Notes: generated from the letters alone by a model not told the origin. 8,078 nt of DNA from an uncultured Lachnospiraceae bacterium (GCA_902783735.1 CACZSE010000214.1:1-8078); one strand, 5' to 3'. Numbered from the stretch's first letter, positions 1 to 7,811 are shown. Translations and numbers: made by a program.

Positions 1-614
1 ACACGGCACTGTACCCAGAAAGCTTCGTCGTTATGACCTGTCTCTCTGTTCTCACCGTATGAGTTTGTGAAGGGGTTAGCCCAGTAGATCTTTCCGTCGT
101 CCATACGGAACTGATCCCACTCTGCATCTGAGAAGAACTCTTTAATGTTGGGATACTTCTCAATATAATCATCCCAAGGTACAAGTACATCTGCTTCATA
201 AAGCTGCTTAGAAGCATCACCACCATTGATGAAATCCGGAAGATCGCCGGAAGCAAGGATAGTACCAACAGCTTCTTCTGTTGTCTGACCTGTAAGCCAA
301 GTCTCCTTAACTCTAACACCGGTCTTCTTTGCGATGATCTCCTGGATCTCGTTGCCATCGTTGATCTCTGAACCGGGCATGCCGATGAACATTGTGAAAT
401 CAACGATCTCATCATCAGAATACTCTTTAGCTTCTTCAGCCGGAGCAGCTTCTTCAGATGAAGTATCGCTTGTGTCAGCTACAACTGTTGTATCAGCTGT
501 AGAGCTTGTGTCATTTGAACTTGTGTCAGCTGTTGCATCACCGCCGCAGCCTGTCAGCATAGAAGCTGTGAGAGCTGTACCAAGCAATAATGCTGTGATC
601 TTTTTCAATCTCAT
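1..614 (-). CDS. ABC transporter extracellular solute-binding lipoprotein, N-terminal part (runs off the window)
   Basis: This is the first 204 codons of a secreted sugar-binding lipoprotein; the 3' end lies beyond base 1. It begins MRLKKITALLLGTALTASML and has a lipobox LTGC with the lipidated Cys at residue 23, so it is a type II signal peptide protein anchored on the outer face of the membrane. Residues 24 to about 66 form a low-complexity Asp/Ser/Thr/Ala/Glu linker. A family-1-like binding domain follows, with FTMFIGMPGSEIND and later LASGDLPDFI, a stretch typical of the large LplA/YtcQ-type proteins that bind oligosaccharides. The start is supported by GGGAGG (621-626) six bases upstream. 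The gene has its own promoter and follows the terminator of a YesM/YesN-type pair, the usual partners of such transporters. Codon choice is biased (10 ATC, 2 ATT, no ATA among 12 Ile codons), suggesting high expression. The ligand is not visible; xylo-oligosaccharide is inferred from the GH8 neighbour. Confidence 0.9.
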   Translation of the reverse strand, partial: MRLKKITALLLGTALTASMLTGCGGDATADTSSNDTSSTADTTVVADTSDTSSEEAAPAEEAKEYSDDEIVDFTMFIGMPGSEINDGNEIQEIIAKKTGVRVKETWLTGQTTEEAVGTILASGDLPDFINGGDASKQLYEADVLVPWDDYIEKYPNIKEFFSDAEWDQFRMDDGKIYWANPFTNSYGENRETGHNDEAFWVQCR

Positions 615-627
615 TTTTGTCCTCCCT

Positions 628-647
628 ATTAAAAATGGTTTTTTAAT
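628..647 (-). promoter_or_regulatory. Perfect 8-bp inverted repeat in the leader of the binding-protein gene
   Basis: The arms ATTAAAAA and TTTTTAAT are exact reverse complements separated by four bases. The palindrome lies between the proposed -10 box and the GGGAGG ribosome binding site, at about +1 to +20 of the predicted transcript. It could be an operator overlapping the start site or a 5'-terminal mRNA stem-loop. The stem is all A/T, so it would be weak as RNA, which slightly favours a protein-binding site. Both functions are inferred. Confidence 0.45.
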
Positions 648-651
648 GACA

Positions 652-679
652 ATTCTTATTTTAGATGCATGCTTGTCAA
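652..679 (-). promoter_or_regulatory. Probable sigma-A promoter of the solute-binding protein gene
   Basis: On the minus strand there is a perfect -35 box TTGACA (679-674), a 16-base spacer and a -10-like AAGAAT (657-652; 4 of 6 matches to TATAAT). Transcription would start near 645, giving a leader of about 30 bases before the ATG at 614. The weak -10 fits a promoter that needs an activator, such as the AraC-type regulator encoded just upstream, but that link is inference. The position, just downstream of the previous unit's terminator, supports an independent transcript. Confidence 0.6.
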
Positions 680-700
680 TTTTAAACAGAGAAACTCTAT

Positions 701-751
701 AAAAAACACGGACAAACTCTAGATATTAAAAGTATCCAAAATTTGCCCGTG
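701..751 (-). terminator. Intrinsic terminator after the response regulator gene
   Basis: On the minus strand CACGGGCAAA (751-742) pairs with TTTGTCCGTG (716-707) as a 10-bp stem with one G-U pair, followed at once by TTTTTT (706-701). The 25-base loop contains a further small GATA/TATC pairing. On the plus strand the G-U pair becomes an A-C mismatch and there is no T-run, so the signal works only on the minus strand. It begins 9 bases past the TAG stop of the regulator gene and separates it from the binding-protein unit. Confidence 0.85.
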
Positions 752-760
752 CAACATGCA

Positions 761-2371
761 CTAGATACGCGCCTGGTCTTCTCCCGCGTTTTTCCGATAT
801 TTACTGGGTGTACAGCCCTTTAAAGCTATGAATCTGTTAATAAAATAATCCGTATCTTTGTAACCGACCTCTTCGGCTATCTGTGCTATCTTCATGTCAC
901 TTTTAAGCAACAATCCCGCCGCTATCTGAACCCTGTAATTGCTCAGATAATCTTTAAATGACATGCCGTACTTCTTCTTAAAGATCTGACCAAGATAAGA
1001 ACTGTTGACATAGTATTTTTGCGACAGTTCGCGAAGCGTCAGGTTCTTGGAATAATTATCGTTTATCTCCTTTTCGATGTCGGCCAATATACCGCGAGAA
1101 ACATTTTTTCTTAGAGATATGAGATAGTCGGCATATTCATAAGAAAAGTTCTTTGTATGTAGTCTGCTGCCCCTGGCTATACCTGTATCAAAAACATTTT
1201 CACTTATATAGAGCATGACTTCTTCCTGATTTACCGACTCATCCTGCTCTACCGCAAGATGAATGAGCCTGAAAAGGAGATAATTAGTATTCATGTTTAT
1301 GGTCTCGCTCACAAGTGAAGCAGTCTCCATCTCATCAAAAAGCTTGTCTGTATAAACATCTATTCCGTTTTTATCGTTTTGTTCTATCGCAGCTATCAAT
1401 GAATCCAGTTCTTTCTTACAAAGAGCAACCTTCTTTTCATTTACCTGCATTTCTTCTTCATAGAAATAGATTGGTTTTCTTTCCCTGAAGTTCTTAAATG
1501 ACCTTAATGTACTTGCCGAACTGTAGCTGTAGGAGATCTTTGAGAGTTCATCGACGCTCTTACCTATAAGAAGTACAATTGGAATGCCGAGACTCTCGCG
1601 TTCAAATGACCTGGATAGTCCTTCCATGAATTCCTTTTCGGTGATCTCCCTTTCTTTTGCCATATAGTCGCAATAAATGAAACCGACTTCATATTCTTCC
1701 TCATAACCGGGAATATCTTTTATGCAATGGTCCTCATTGATCCCAAGATATCCTCTGCAGCACTCAAACATGCGGTTTTTAATGGAAAGCAGCTCAGACT
1801 CATCATATTCATCCAACGCCAGTATGCTGTCAAAGCTGACATGGATATATCTGATCTTGTCGGAGAGTCTGAGATTTGTCCTGATATAATCCAGATGTCT
1901 GTCCTCAAACTTGCCGCGTAAGAGCATCATAAGATTCTGGATGAGATATGCTCTTTTCATGCCTGCACTGTCTCTGAGTTCCTTCAATTCCAGATCCTTC
2001 ATGAGAGACGCCTTGGCAAGTATCTCCATCAGTGTCTCCTTAGACAGCGGCTTTAAAACGTAATCCATACTTCCGTAGCGTATCGCAGTCTGTGCATACT
2101 TGAAATCATTGAATCCGCTTACGATTATGAAGTAGGCATCGCTTATTTCTTCTTCTTTGATGCGCTGAAGCAGTTCAAGTCCCGTAATTTCAGGCATCTG
2201 AATATCCGCAAATATTATGTCAACCTTATTGTTCTTAAGATATTCATACGCTTCAAGACCGTTCGATGCTTTTTTTACTATCTCAAATCCTTCAGCCTCC
2301 CAATCGATCAGCTTTGATAATCCTTCAACTATATATGGTTCATCATCCGCAAGCAAAACCTTAAGTCTCAT
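761..2371 (-). CDS. YesN-type response regulator with C-terminal AraC DNA-binding domain
   Basis: This cytoplasmic transcription factor of 536 residues is the partner of the adjacent histidine kinase. Residues 3-122 are a receiver domain: acidic pair D9/D10, phospho-acceptor D56 in IIFADIQMPEITG, conserved S85 (IIVSG) and K107 (YVLKP). Residues 125-427 are a long middle region in which I recognise no motif, as is common in YesN-like proteins. Residues about 430-527 are an AraC-family double helix-turn-helix, with LTLRELSQKYYVNSSYLGQI in the first half and IAQIAEEVGYKDTDYFINRF plus the closing CTPSKYRK in the second. I chose the ATG at 2371 because it places the receiver at the very N-terminus and has AGGAAAGG upstream; an in-frame start at 2416 would add 15 residues without a receiver match. 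The start overlaps the end of the kinase gene by 11 bases, implying translational coupling. The likely targets are the transporter promoter at 652-679 and sugar genes nearby (inference). Confidence 0.93.
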   Translation of the reverse strand: MRLKVLLADDEPYIVEGLSKLIDWEAEGFEIVKKASNGLEAYEYLKNNKVDIIFADIQMPEITGLELLQRIKEEEISDAYFIIVSGFNDFKYAQTAIRYGSMDYVLKPLSKETLMEILAKASLMKDLELKELRDSAGMKRAYLIQNLMMLLRGKFEDRHLDYIRTNLRLSDKIRYIHVSFDSILALDEYDESELLSIKNRMFECCRGYLGINEDHCIKDIPGYEEEYEVGFIYCDYMAKEREITEKEFMEGLSRSFERESLGIPIVLLIGKSVDELSKISYSYSSASTLRSFKNFRERKPIYFYEEEMQVNEKKVALCKKELDSLIAAIEQNDKNGIDVYTDKLFDEMETASLVSETINMNTNYLLFRLIHLAVEQDESVNQEEVMLYISENVFDTGIARGSRLHTKNFSYEYADYLISLRKNVSRGILADIEKEINDNYSKNLTLRELSQKYYVNSSYLGQIFKKKYGMSFKDYLSNYRVQIAAGLLLKSDMKIAQIAEEVGYKDTDYFINRFIALKGCTPSKYRKNAGEDQARI

Positions 2372-4004
2372 TCTCTGATTCCTTTCCTGATATACCCACT
2401 GCCGAGATCGGCACACGGATCACGGTAAATGTTCCTACACCCTCTTCACTCTCCAGTTCAAATATTGCCTGGTCGTGAGTGTACATTTTCAATCTGATGC
2501 AGGCATTGATCACACCTATATGATCGTTCTTTTTCAGATCTTCTATAACAGCGCCGTTCATGCTCTCGTTAAGCCTTTTGGCTTCGTCATCACTCATTCC
2601 GCTTCCGGTATCTTCGATCTCCATGATCAGTTCATCGTTTTTTTGATATATCCTAACATATATCCAGGAAGTGGCAGTCTTTCTTTCCATTCCGTGAACA
2701 CATGAATTCTCTACAAATGTAACTAATGTAAGTCTGGGTATCCTTATATCCTTACAATTCTCATCCAGTTCTATCTCGTAGCTTAATCTGTCACCAAAAC
2801 GATATTTTTGAAGCAAAAGATAATCTTCAATAAATTTGACCTCATCCTCAATCCTTGTGACATCATCATTCCAGTTTACGTTCTGTCTTACAAGTACCGC
2901 AAGTTTTTCTATCATCGATGCGGTCTCGGTCTCGGATCTTATAACTGAATGCATCCTGACGCTCTCAAGCACATTGAAAAGAAAGTGCGGATTTATCTGA
3001 GACTGCATTGCCAGAAGTTCTGCATTTTGTCTCGCTATATCAGCCTGCTGTCTTCCTATCCTGTTTTCAAATGACTGATTTATAAATGATATGAGTATAA
3101 ATGGTAATGCTATGTTCAGGACAATGACTGCCGCAACAGCACCGCTGTAGTCGGAAAGTTTTCCAAACTCAGACTCTTCCGGCTTAAGTATCAGGATCCT
3201 GAAATCCTGTCCGTAAATGCTCCATGGTCTTTCAACTCCGATCTTTTCTTCTCCGGTAAGATGTTCAAAATCCTCATTTACCCCGTTATGCCCAAAGCTG
3301 GACAGTATTATACGATCATCCAGGCACAATAACATGTTATACTGATATCTCATACCCGTGATCTTTCTGACCAGGGGAGCATAGTCGATGTCCACCTTGA
3401 CTATCTTGCGTCTTACTGAGTTCTTAAAATAATCCATCTTTCTGATAAGAGAGATCCTTCTTTTTCGGGTTGAAGTCAGTTCCTCTTCACCGACATAATA
3501 ACAGCACAGATATGCATTTCTGTCGCTTTTCACAAACTCTTTATACCAGATTTTTTCCTGTGCTGCCGAAAGCCGTTTAAGATATCCTCCGTTGATGATG
3601 GTAGGGTTGTTTGCATATATCTCAATATTTGTAACATTCTGAGCCGAGCCTGACGTAAAAAAGTCAAAAAAGTTAGTCTTCATGTCATAACATTTTTCGT
3701 AATACTCATTGGGAGTCGAAAAACTGGCTTCCAGAAACTTGTTAACATTTTCATTGACATAGATGACTCTGGTTATATCCGCCGCTTCATTTAAAGCATT
3801 TTCAAGCTGATTTTGAACAGAGTCCGCCTCATTTTCCATCTCAATGGCAGTCCTCGCCCTTTGGTTCTGGATAAAGACCGTCATAAAGACCGAATCGGTC
3901 AATATCAGAGGGACCAACACTCCCAATATATATATAATGGTAAGCTTAGTCTTATTTGCAATCTTATCTTTACTTAATATATGATACTTCTTTTTTAAGA
4001 ACAT
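2361..4004 (-). CDS. YesM-type sensor histidine kinase
   Basis: This membrane sensor kinase of 547 residues acts with the regulator encoded just after it. A first membrane segment spans about 21-46, an extracellular sensor region about 47-286, and a second membrane segment about 287-308. The catalytic part is of the His_kinase/LytS-YesM class: QSQINPHFLFN with phospho-acceptor H340, N-box VTFVENSCVHG (E432, N433, H437), G1 box IEDTGSGM (D465, G467, G469) and a late HIGVINACIRL box in the ATPase domain. Only about 30 residues, heptad-like and rich in Gln/Ala/Arg, separate the second membrane segment from QINPHF, too little for a normal HAMP domain. The ATG lies 4 bases after the GH8 stop codon and has no convincing Shine-Dalgarno sequence at normal distance, so translation probably depends on reinitiation. 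The ligand is unknown; an extracellular saccharide, perhaps xylan-derived, is inferred from context. Confidence 0.93.
   Translation of the reverse strand: MFLKKKYHILSKDKIANKTKLTIIYILGVLVPLILTDSVFMTVFIQNQRARTAIEMENEADSVQNQLENALNEAADITRVIYVNENVNKFLEASFSTPNEYYEKCYDMKTNFFDFFTSGSAQNVTNIEIYANNPTIINGGYLKRLSAAQEKIWYKEFVKSDRNAYLCCYYVGEEELTSTRKRRISLIRKMDYFKNSVRRKIVKVDIDYAPLVRKITGMRYQYNMLLCLDDRIILSSFGHNGVNEDFEHLTGEEKIGVERPWSIYGQDFRILILKPEESEFGKLSDYSGAVAAVIVLNIALPFILISFINQSFENRIGRQQADIARQNAELLAMQSQINPHFLFNVLESVRMHSVIRSETETASMIEKLAVLVRQNVNWNDDVTRIEDEVKFIEDYLLLQKYRFGDRLSYEIELDENCKDIRIPRLTLVTFVENSCVHGMERKTATSWIYVRIYQKNDELIMEIEDTGSGMSDDEAKRLNESMNGAVIEDLKKNDHIGVINACIRLKMYTHDQAIFELESEEGVGTFTVIRVPISAVGISGKESENET
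2381..2388 (-). promoter_or_regulatory. Ribosome binding site that fixes the response regulator start
   Basis: AGGAAAGG on the minus strand ends nine bases before the ATG at 2371-2369. It lies inside the last codons of the kinase gene and supports the shorter 536-residue reading of the regulator, whose first residues (MRLKVLLADDEP) are a standard receiver-domain beginning. Confidence 0.7.
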
Positions 4005-4008
4005 GGTT

Positions 4009-5169
4009 TTATTTTCTGTACATCCTGTAATTTCCCGAAAGGGCCATCATGGCAAATATCTGAAGAAAATTATCATAGTATCTTCTGACTCCCTTTCTTA
4101 ACGGAGTATCCCAAAACAGTTTAACGGCATTTATGTCTGTTTCGTCAAGCTCTCCCTTTTTGGTAGCAAGAGTACTCATGGCATTTGTTGCTATAAGTCC
4201 GTAAGGATGTAACGCCATTCCTTCGAGCTCTGTCCCGTCGATCTCATAGATATGGAAAGACGGTTCGCCGTTCTTCATTAAGCATTTATCCTTATAGAAC
4301 TCTCTTAATCTTTTAGTTATGTTAACCTCTTCTTCATCGGCACCAAACCATTCATAATCGAGTCCTATATTGGCAGCTGTCCTGTATGCATCGGAATAGA
4401 ACCAGTCATGTCTTCCCCCAAACATCTTTTCCATACCGGGACGTTTTTCGGGACTTCCGTCATATTCGGCATATTCGGCGCTCATGCCGGTAATCTTATG
4501 ACATGCCTTATGAAAGTATTCTCTGGATGCTCTTGCTGTCTCTTTCCACAGCTCACTGTCGGCAGGATCTGACAGCACGCTGAACATATCATAAAAATGC
4601 GGAAGGTGATATGAAGGATCCGTCCAGTTGCATTCGCAAATAAATTTAATATAATGATTTTCGGGATCCCACATTGGGTTCGGACCGTGAACAGCCTTCT
4701 TTAATATATCATTCGCATGCTTTGAATATTCAAGTATCCCTTCACCGTCTCCCCATCGGGCCGATGCAAAGAGCAATGCCATGGCGAAGAACTCCTCACC
4801 ATCCGGGGCCGGTCCGGCAGCTCTTTTCGAACCGTCAAGATTGTTTGACCAGCAATAATACCCGGCATTTCTGCCATCTTCAAGGTACATATATGTTCTG
4901 ACCCATCTCCAGATACGGTCAAACTCTTCTTTTTTGTTTAACTGTACGCATATCATCATACCATAGCTCATGCCTTCGGTCCTGACATCGTTGTTACCTG
5001 TATCTGTAACATATCCCATGTCGTTGCCTGCAGGGAAATATATCCTCTCATCGTCCGAGCCGTAGAACATGGTATTAAACATTTCATCAAGTCTTTTTTC
5101 TATATCGGCTTTATCATATCCGATCTCTTCAAGCAGATTTCTGTATATATTATTTTCATATGCTGACAT
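4009..5169 (-). CDS. GH8 reducing-end xylose-releasing exo-oligoxylanase (Rex-type), cytoplasmic
   Basis: The 386-residue product matches the family of Bacillus halodurans Rex (about 388 residues, EC 3.2.1.156), which removes one xylose from the reducing end of xylo-oligosaccharides by an inverting mechanism. Visible hallmarks are DVRTEGMSYGMM with the general acid E65, GPAPDGEEFFAMAL with D123, DPSYHLPHFYDMFS, FYSDAYRTAANIGLD with the probable general base D260 (E70 and D263 in B. halodurans Rex), and LHPYGLIATNAMSTLA. From memory of the published Rex structure, the Leu-His-Pro at 320-322 corresponds to the loop that closes the reducing-end side of the cleft and makes the enzyme exo-acting. 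There is no signal peptide, so it acts on imported sugar. GGAAAGGA lies just upstream of the ATG. The gene starts 28 bases after smpB, with no terminator between, and is followed 4 bases later by the kinase gene. A plain endo-xylanase or chitosanase of GH8 is less likely because the whole sequence resembles Rex. Confidence 0.92.
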   Translation of the reverse strand: MSAYENNIYRNLLEEIGYDKADIEKRLDEMFNTMFYGSDDERIYFPAGNDMGYVTDTGNNDVRTEGMSYGMMICVQLNKKEEFDRIWRWVRTYMYLEDGRNAGYYCWSNNLDGSKRAAGPAPDGEEFFAMALLFASARWGDGEGILEYSKHANDILKKAVHGPNPMWDPENHYIKFICECNWTDPSYHLPHFYDMFSVLSDPADSELWKETARASREYFHKACHKITGMSAEYAEYDGSPEKRPGMEKMFGGRHDWFYSDAYRTAANIGLDYEWFGADEEEVNITKRLREFYKDKCLMKNGEPSFHIYEIDGTELEGMALHPYGLIATNAMSTLATKKGELDETDINAVKLFWDTPLRKGVRRYYDNFLQIFAMMALSGNYRMYRK

Positions 5170-5197
5170 GTTTTTTCCTTTCCGATACTGTCCCGTT

Positions 5198-5665
5198 CTA
5201 TCCCAGGTTTCTGATCTTAAAGTCTCTTTGTGCCTCTCTTGTCATATCCTTCTTTGCGATATCGGCACGTTTATCATACAGTTTCTTACCTCTGGCAAGA
5301 CCGATCTCCATCTTTGCCCTGCCATCCGAAAAATAAACCTGGAGAGGCATGAGAGTATATCCTTTCTCTCTGATCTGGCCGAAAAGTTTGTCGATCTGAC
5401 TTCTGTGAAGGAGCAGTTTTTTGGGTCTTAACGGATCCTTGTTGAATATATTTCCCTTTTCATAAGGCGAAATATGACATCCGTATACCCACACTTCTCC
5501 GTTTTCGATCCTTATATAAGATTCCTTTATGCTGCATTTTCCCATACGAAGCGATTTTACTTCGGTTCCGTGCAGTACTATCCCTGCTTCGTATTTTTCA
5601 TCTATAAAATAATCGTGGTATGCTTTTTTATTGTTTGCAACCAGTTTCTGTGCTTCTTTACTCAT
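5198..5665 (-). CDS. smpB: SsrA (tmRNA)-binding protein SmpB
   Basis: This is a complete SmpB of 155 residues, the normal family length. It binds tmRNA and brings it to ribosomes stalled on mRNAs lacking a stop codon (trans-translation). Family signatures are [20 protein letters not shown] at 12-31, GTEVKSLR at 33-40, ISPYEKGN at 65-72, RPKKLLLHR at 80-88, [12 protein letters not shown] at 122-133 and the basic C-terminal tail ending DFKIRNLG. That tail enters the decoding channel in known SmpB proteins. The ATG is one base after the TGA of rnr, with AGGGGTGA overlapping that stop as the ribosome binding site, so the two are translationally coupled. The rnr-smpB order is common in Firmicutes and fits the role of RNase R in degrading non-stop mRNAs. 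No ssrA gene follows in the 28-base gap before the GH8 gene. Confidence 0.98.
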   Translation of the reverse strand: MSKEAQKLVANNKKAYHDYFIDEKYEAGIVLHGTEVKSLRMGKCSIKESYIRIENGEVWVYGCHISPYEKGNIFNKDPLRPKKLLLHRSQIDKLFGQIREKGYTLMPLQVYFSDGRAKMEIGLARGKKLYDKRADIAKKDMTREAQRDFKIRNLG

Positions 5666-5666
5666 G

Positions 5667-7811
5667 TCACCCCTCGTTTGGTAATCCGAAATCCACGGTC
5701 CTCATGGTCTCATCCACACTGTCGACCGATACTGTGACAGTTTGTCCCAGCCGGTAGATTGTTCCGCTCTTTTCGGGTCTTAATTCATAATTTTCCTCAT
5801 CATATGTGTAGAATCCCGGCAGTTTTGAAATGTGAAGCAGTCCTTCCACCGTATTCGGAAGTTCAACATAGATTCCCCATTCCGTAACTCCTGATATGAC
5901 TCCTTCAAAGATCTCTCCCAAATGTCCGGACATATATTGGCATTTTTTCAGCTTAACCGTCTCACGTTCTGCTTCTTCCGCTCTTCTTTCAAGCCTTGAA
6001 GACTGAGCCGCCACATCAAACAGTATTCTGTCATATTCCTCAAGCCTGTTCTTTTTCATTCGTCCTCTGATATGATCCTTAATGATACGATGTATCTGAA
6101 GATCCGGATATCTTCTGATGGGAGACGTGAAATGACAATAATATCGGGTGGCAAGCCCAAAATGACCCGTGCAGTCAATTGTGTATTTGGCCTGTTTCAT
6201 GCTCCTTAATGCCAATCTCGAGATAAGCGCTTCCTCATCGGTATCCTGTATGGATGAAAGAAGTCTTTGTATCTCCTTCGGATGGATCTCATCCTTTGAA
6301 ACTTTAAGCTTAAGATCAAAATTTCTTATAAATGTCGCCAGCTTCTTGATCTTTTCCGGATCGGGATTATCATGTGTTCTGTAAATGAAAGGACTTTCCA
6401 GCCAATAATAATGTGCTGCGACGGTCTCATTTGCCAAAAGCATAAATGATTCTATGAGTCTTGTGGCTTCATTTCTTTCATACGGTTTGATGTCCGTCGG
6501 TCTTCCGTTTTCATCCAGAATGATCTTTGTCTCCTGAAAGTCAAAGTCGATAGCTCCCCGTTTTCTTCTGCACTCTCTGAGGATCAGGCTGAGTTTTGCC
6601 ATGTCATCAAACATAGGAACAAAATCTTTATATTCCTGTCTCAGTTCTTCATCTTTATCATGTATGATCTTATTGACAGTGGTATAATCCATGCGTCTGT
6701 CGACATTTATGACTGACTCGACAATCCTGTAATCCTTAACTTTTCCATCCTTTGAAACGGTCATGATACAGCTGAGTGTCAGTCTGTCCTGTCCCTGGTT
6801 TAATGAACATATGCCGTTTGAAAGCTTATGAGGAAGCATGGGAACCACTCTGTCAGCAAGGTACACGCTCGTACCTCTTGCAAGAGCTTCTCTGTCAAGC
6901 GCGGATCTGTATTGCACATAATTGCTGACATCGGCGATATGAACACCCAGTATATAATCTTCGCCCTCTTTTGAAAGACTTACCGCATCATCCAGATCCT
7001 TTGCATCTTCACCGTCTATTGTTACCATCAAAACATTTCGCAGATCTTCCCTTCCGAGCATGTCAGCTTCAGAAACCTCATCACTGACAGCCGCTGTCTG
7101 TGTCATGACCTTTTGCGGAAACTCTGTTTCAATGCCGAATCCTTTGATTATTGAAAGTATATCAACTCCGGGATCATTTACGTGACCGAGTATCTCGACG
7201 ACCTTTCCCTCAGGTTTTTTATTCTCGCTTCCGTATGAAGTTATGTCAACCACAACTTTATGGCCGTCAACAGCGCCGCCACAAAACTCCTTAGGTATGA
7301 ATATATCTTCACTGATCTTTCGATCGTCAGGGATCACAAAACCAAAATTCGTACTCTTTTGGAAGGTACCCACTATATGCGTTGTACCTCTTTCAAGAAT
7401 ATTTACTACTTCTGCTTCGGATCTTTTATTATCATTTGCTTCCTTAATGATCCTCACCTGAACTATATCCAGATGAAAAGCTTTATTGACTTTGTCAGCG
7501 GGGATGAAGAGATCCTCATCGCGCCCTTCTATCTCTACAAAGCCAAATCCCCGTTGATTGCTTATAAAGGTTCCTGTCAGAAGCTTTTCTTCACCGTGAG
7601 ACTTCGCATCGTAAAGGCTGTATTTACCTCTTTTTGAAATCTCGATCTTTTTCTCAATAAGCAATTCATTTAATATTGAGCTTAAAACCGGCCTGTCCTC
7701 AGGTTGAACCTGCAAAAGAACGGCCAATTCTTTTTCCTTCATGGGTACATAAAGATCATTTCCCATGAGGTCCAATATCATGTTTTTTCTTTCTTTATAT
7801 TTCTTATCCAT
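5667..7811 (-). CDS. rnr: Ribonuclease R (3'-5' exoribonuclease)
   Basis: The 714-residue product processively degrades structured RNA from the 3' end and partners tmRNA-SmpB in removing non-stop transcripts. Domains in order: an N-terminal winged-helix region (1-70), two cold-shock domains (about 77-135 and 143-206, each with an N-FGFV- or RGFGFVE-like RNA-binding core), the RNB catalytic domain (about 252-580) and an S1 domain (about 632-712). The metal-binding aspartates are in [14 protein letters not shown] (D266, D272, D274, D275). The RNB signature [20 protein letters not shown] spans 550-569. It lacks the long Lys-rich C-terminal tail of the Escherichia coli enzyme (about 813 residues), as is usual in Firmicutes. 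The frame is open to a GTG at 7850, but that codon lies before the TATAAT box, inside the promoter. I prefer ATG 7811 ([12 protein letters not shown]), with a weak GGA seven bases upstream; ATG 7823 and ATG 7781 remain possible. Confidence 0.96.
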   Translation of the reverse strand: MDKKYKERKNMILDLMGNDLYVPMKEKELAVLLQVQPEDRPVLSSILNELLIEKKIEISKRGKYSLYDAKSHGEEKLLTGTFISNQRGFGFVEIEGRDEDLFIPADKVNKAFHLDIVQVRIIKEANDNKRSEAEVVNILERGTTHIVGTFQKSTNFGFVIPDDRKISEDIFIPKEFCGGAVDGHKVVVDITSYGSENKKPEGKVVEILGHVNDPGVDILSIIKGFGIETEFPQKVMTQTAAVSDEVSEADMLGREDLRNVLMVTIDGEDAKDLDDAVSLSKEGEDYILGVHIADVSNYVQYRSALDREALARGTSVYLADRVVPMLPHKLSNGICSLNQGQDRLTLSCIMTVSKDGKVKDYRIVESVINVDRRMDYTTVNKIIHDKDEELRQEYKDFVPMFDDMAKLSLILRECRRKRGAIDFDFQETKIILDENGRPTDIKPYERNEATRLIESFMLLANETVAAHYYWLESPFIYRTHDNPDPEKIKKLATFIRNFDLKLKVSKDEIHPKEIQRLLSSIQDTDEEALISRLALRSMKQAKYTIDCTGHFGLATRYYCHFTSPIRRYPDLQIHRIIKDHIRGRMKKNRLEEYDRILFDVAAQSSRLERRAEEAERETVKLKKCQYMSGHLGEIFEGVISGVTEWGIYVELPNTVEGLLHISKLPGFYTYDEENYELRPEKSGTIYRLGQTVTVSVDSVDETMRTVDFGLPNEG

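Noticed and set aside
615..700. Catabolite-repression (cre) site before the binding-protein gene
   Set aside because: I looked for a TGWAANCGNTNWCA-like sequence in this stretch and found none convincing.
334..702. Plus-strand 122-residue open frame, Ser/Val-rich
   Set aside because: It is antisense to the lipoprotein gene; its composition mirrors the Asp/Ser/Thr/Ala linker codons, and it crosses that gene's promoter and ribosome binding site.
2372..2416. Response regulator extended upstream to 2416 (551 residues)
   Set aside because: The extra 15 residues lie before the normal receiver-domain beginning and read through the ribosome binding site that serves the ATG at 2371.
5069..5431. Plus-strand 120-residue open frame across the smpB-GH8 junction
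   Set aside because: It is fully explained as a shadow of two well-supported minus-strand genes and has no protein family features.
7260..7637. Plus-strand 125-residue open frame
   Set aside because: It is antisense to conserved cold-shock domain coding of rnr, with no ribosome binding site or recognisable motif.
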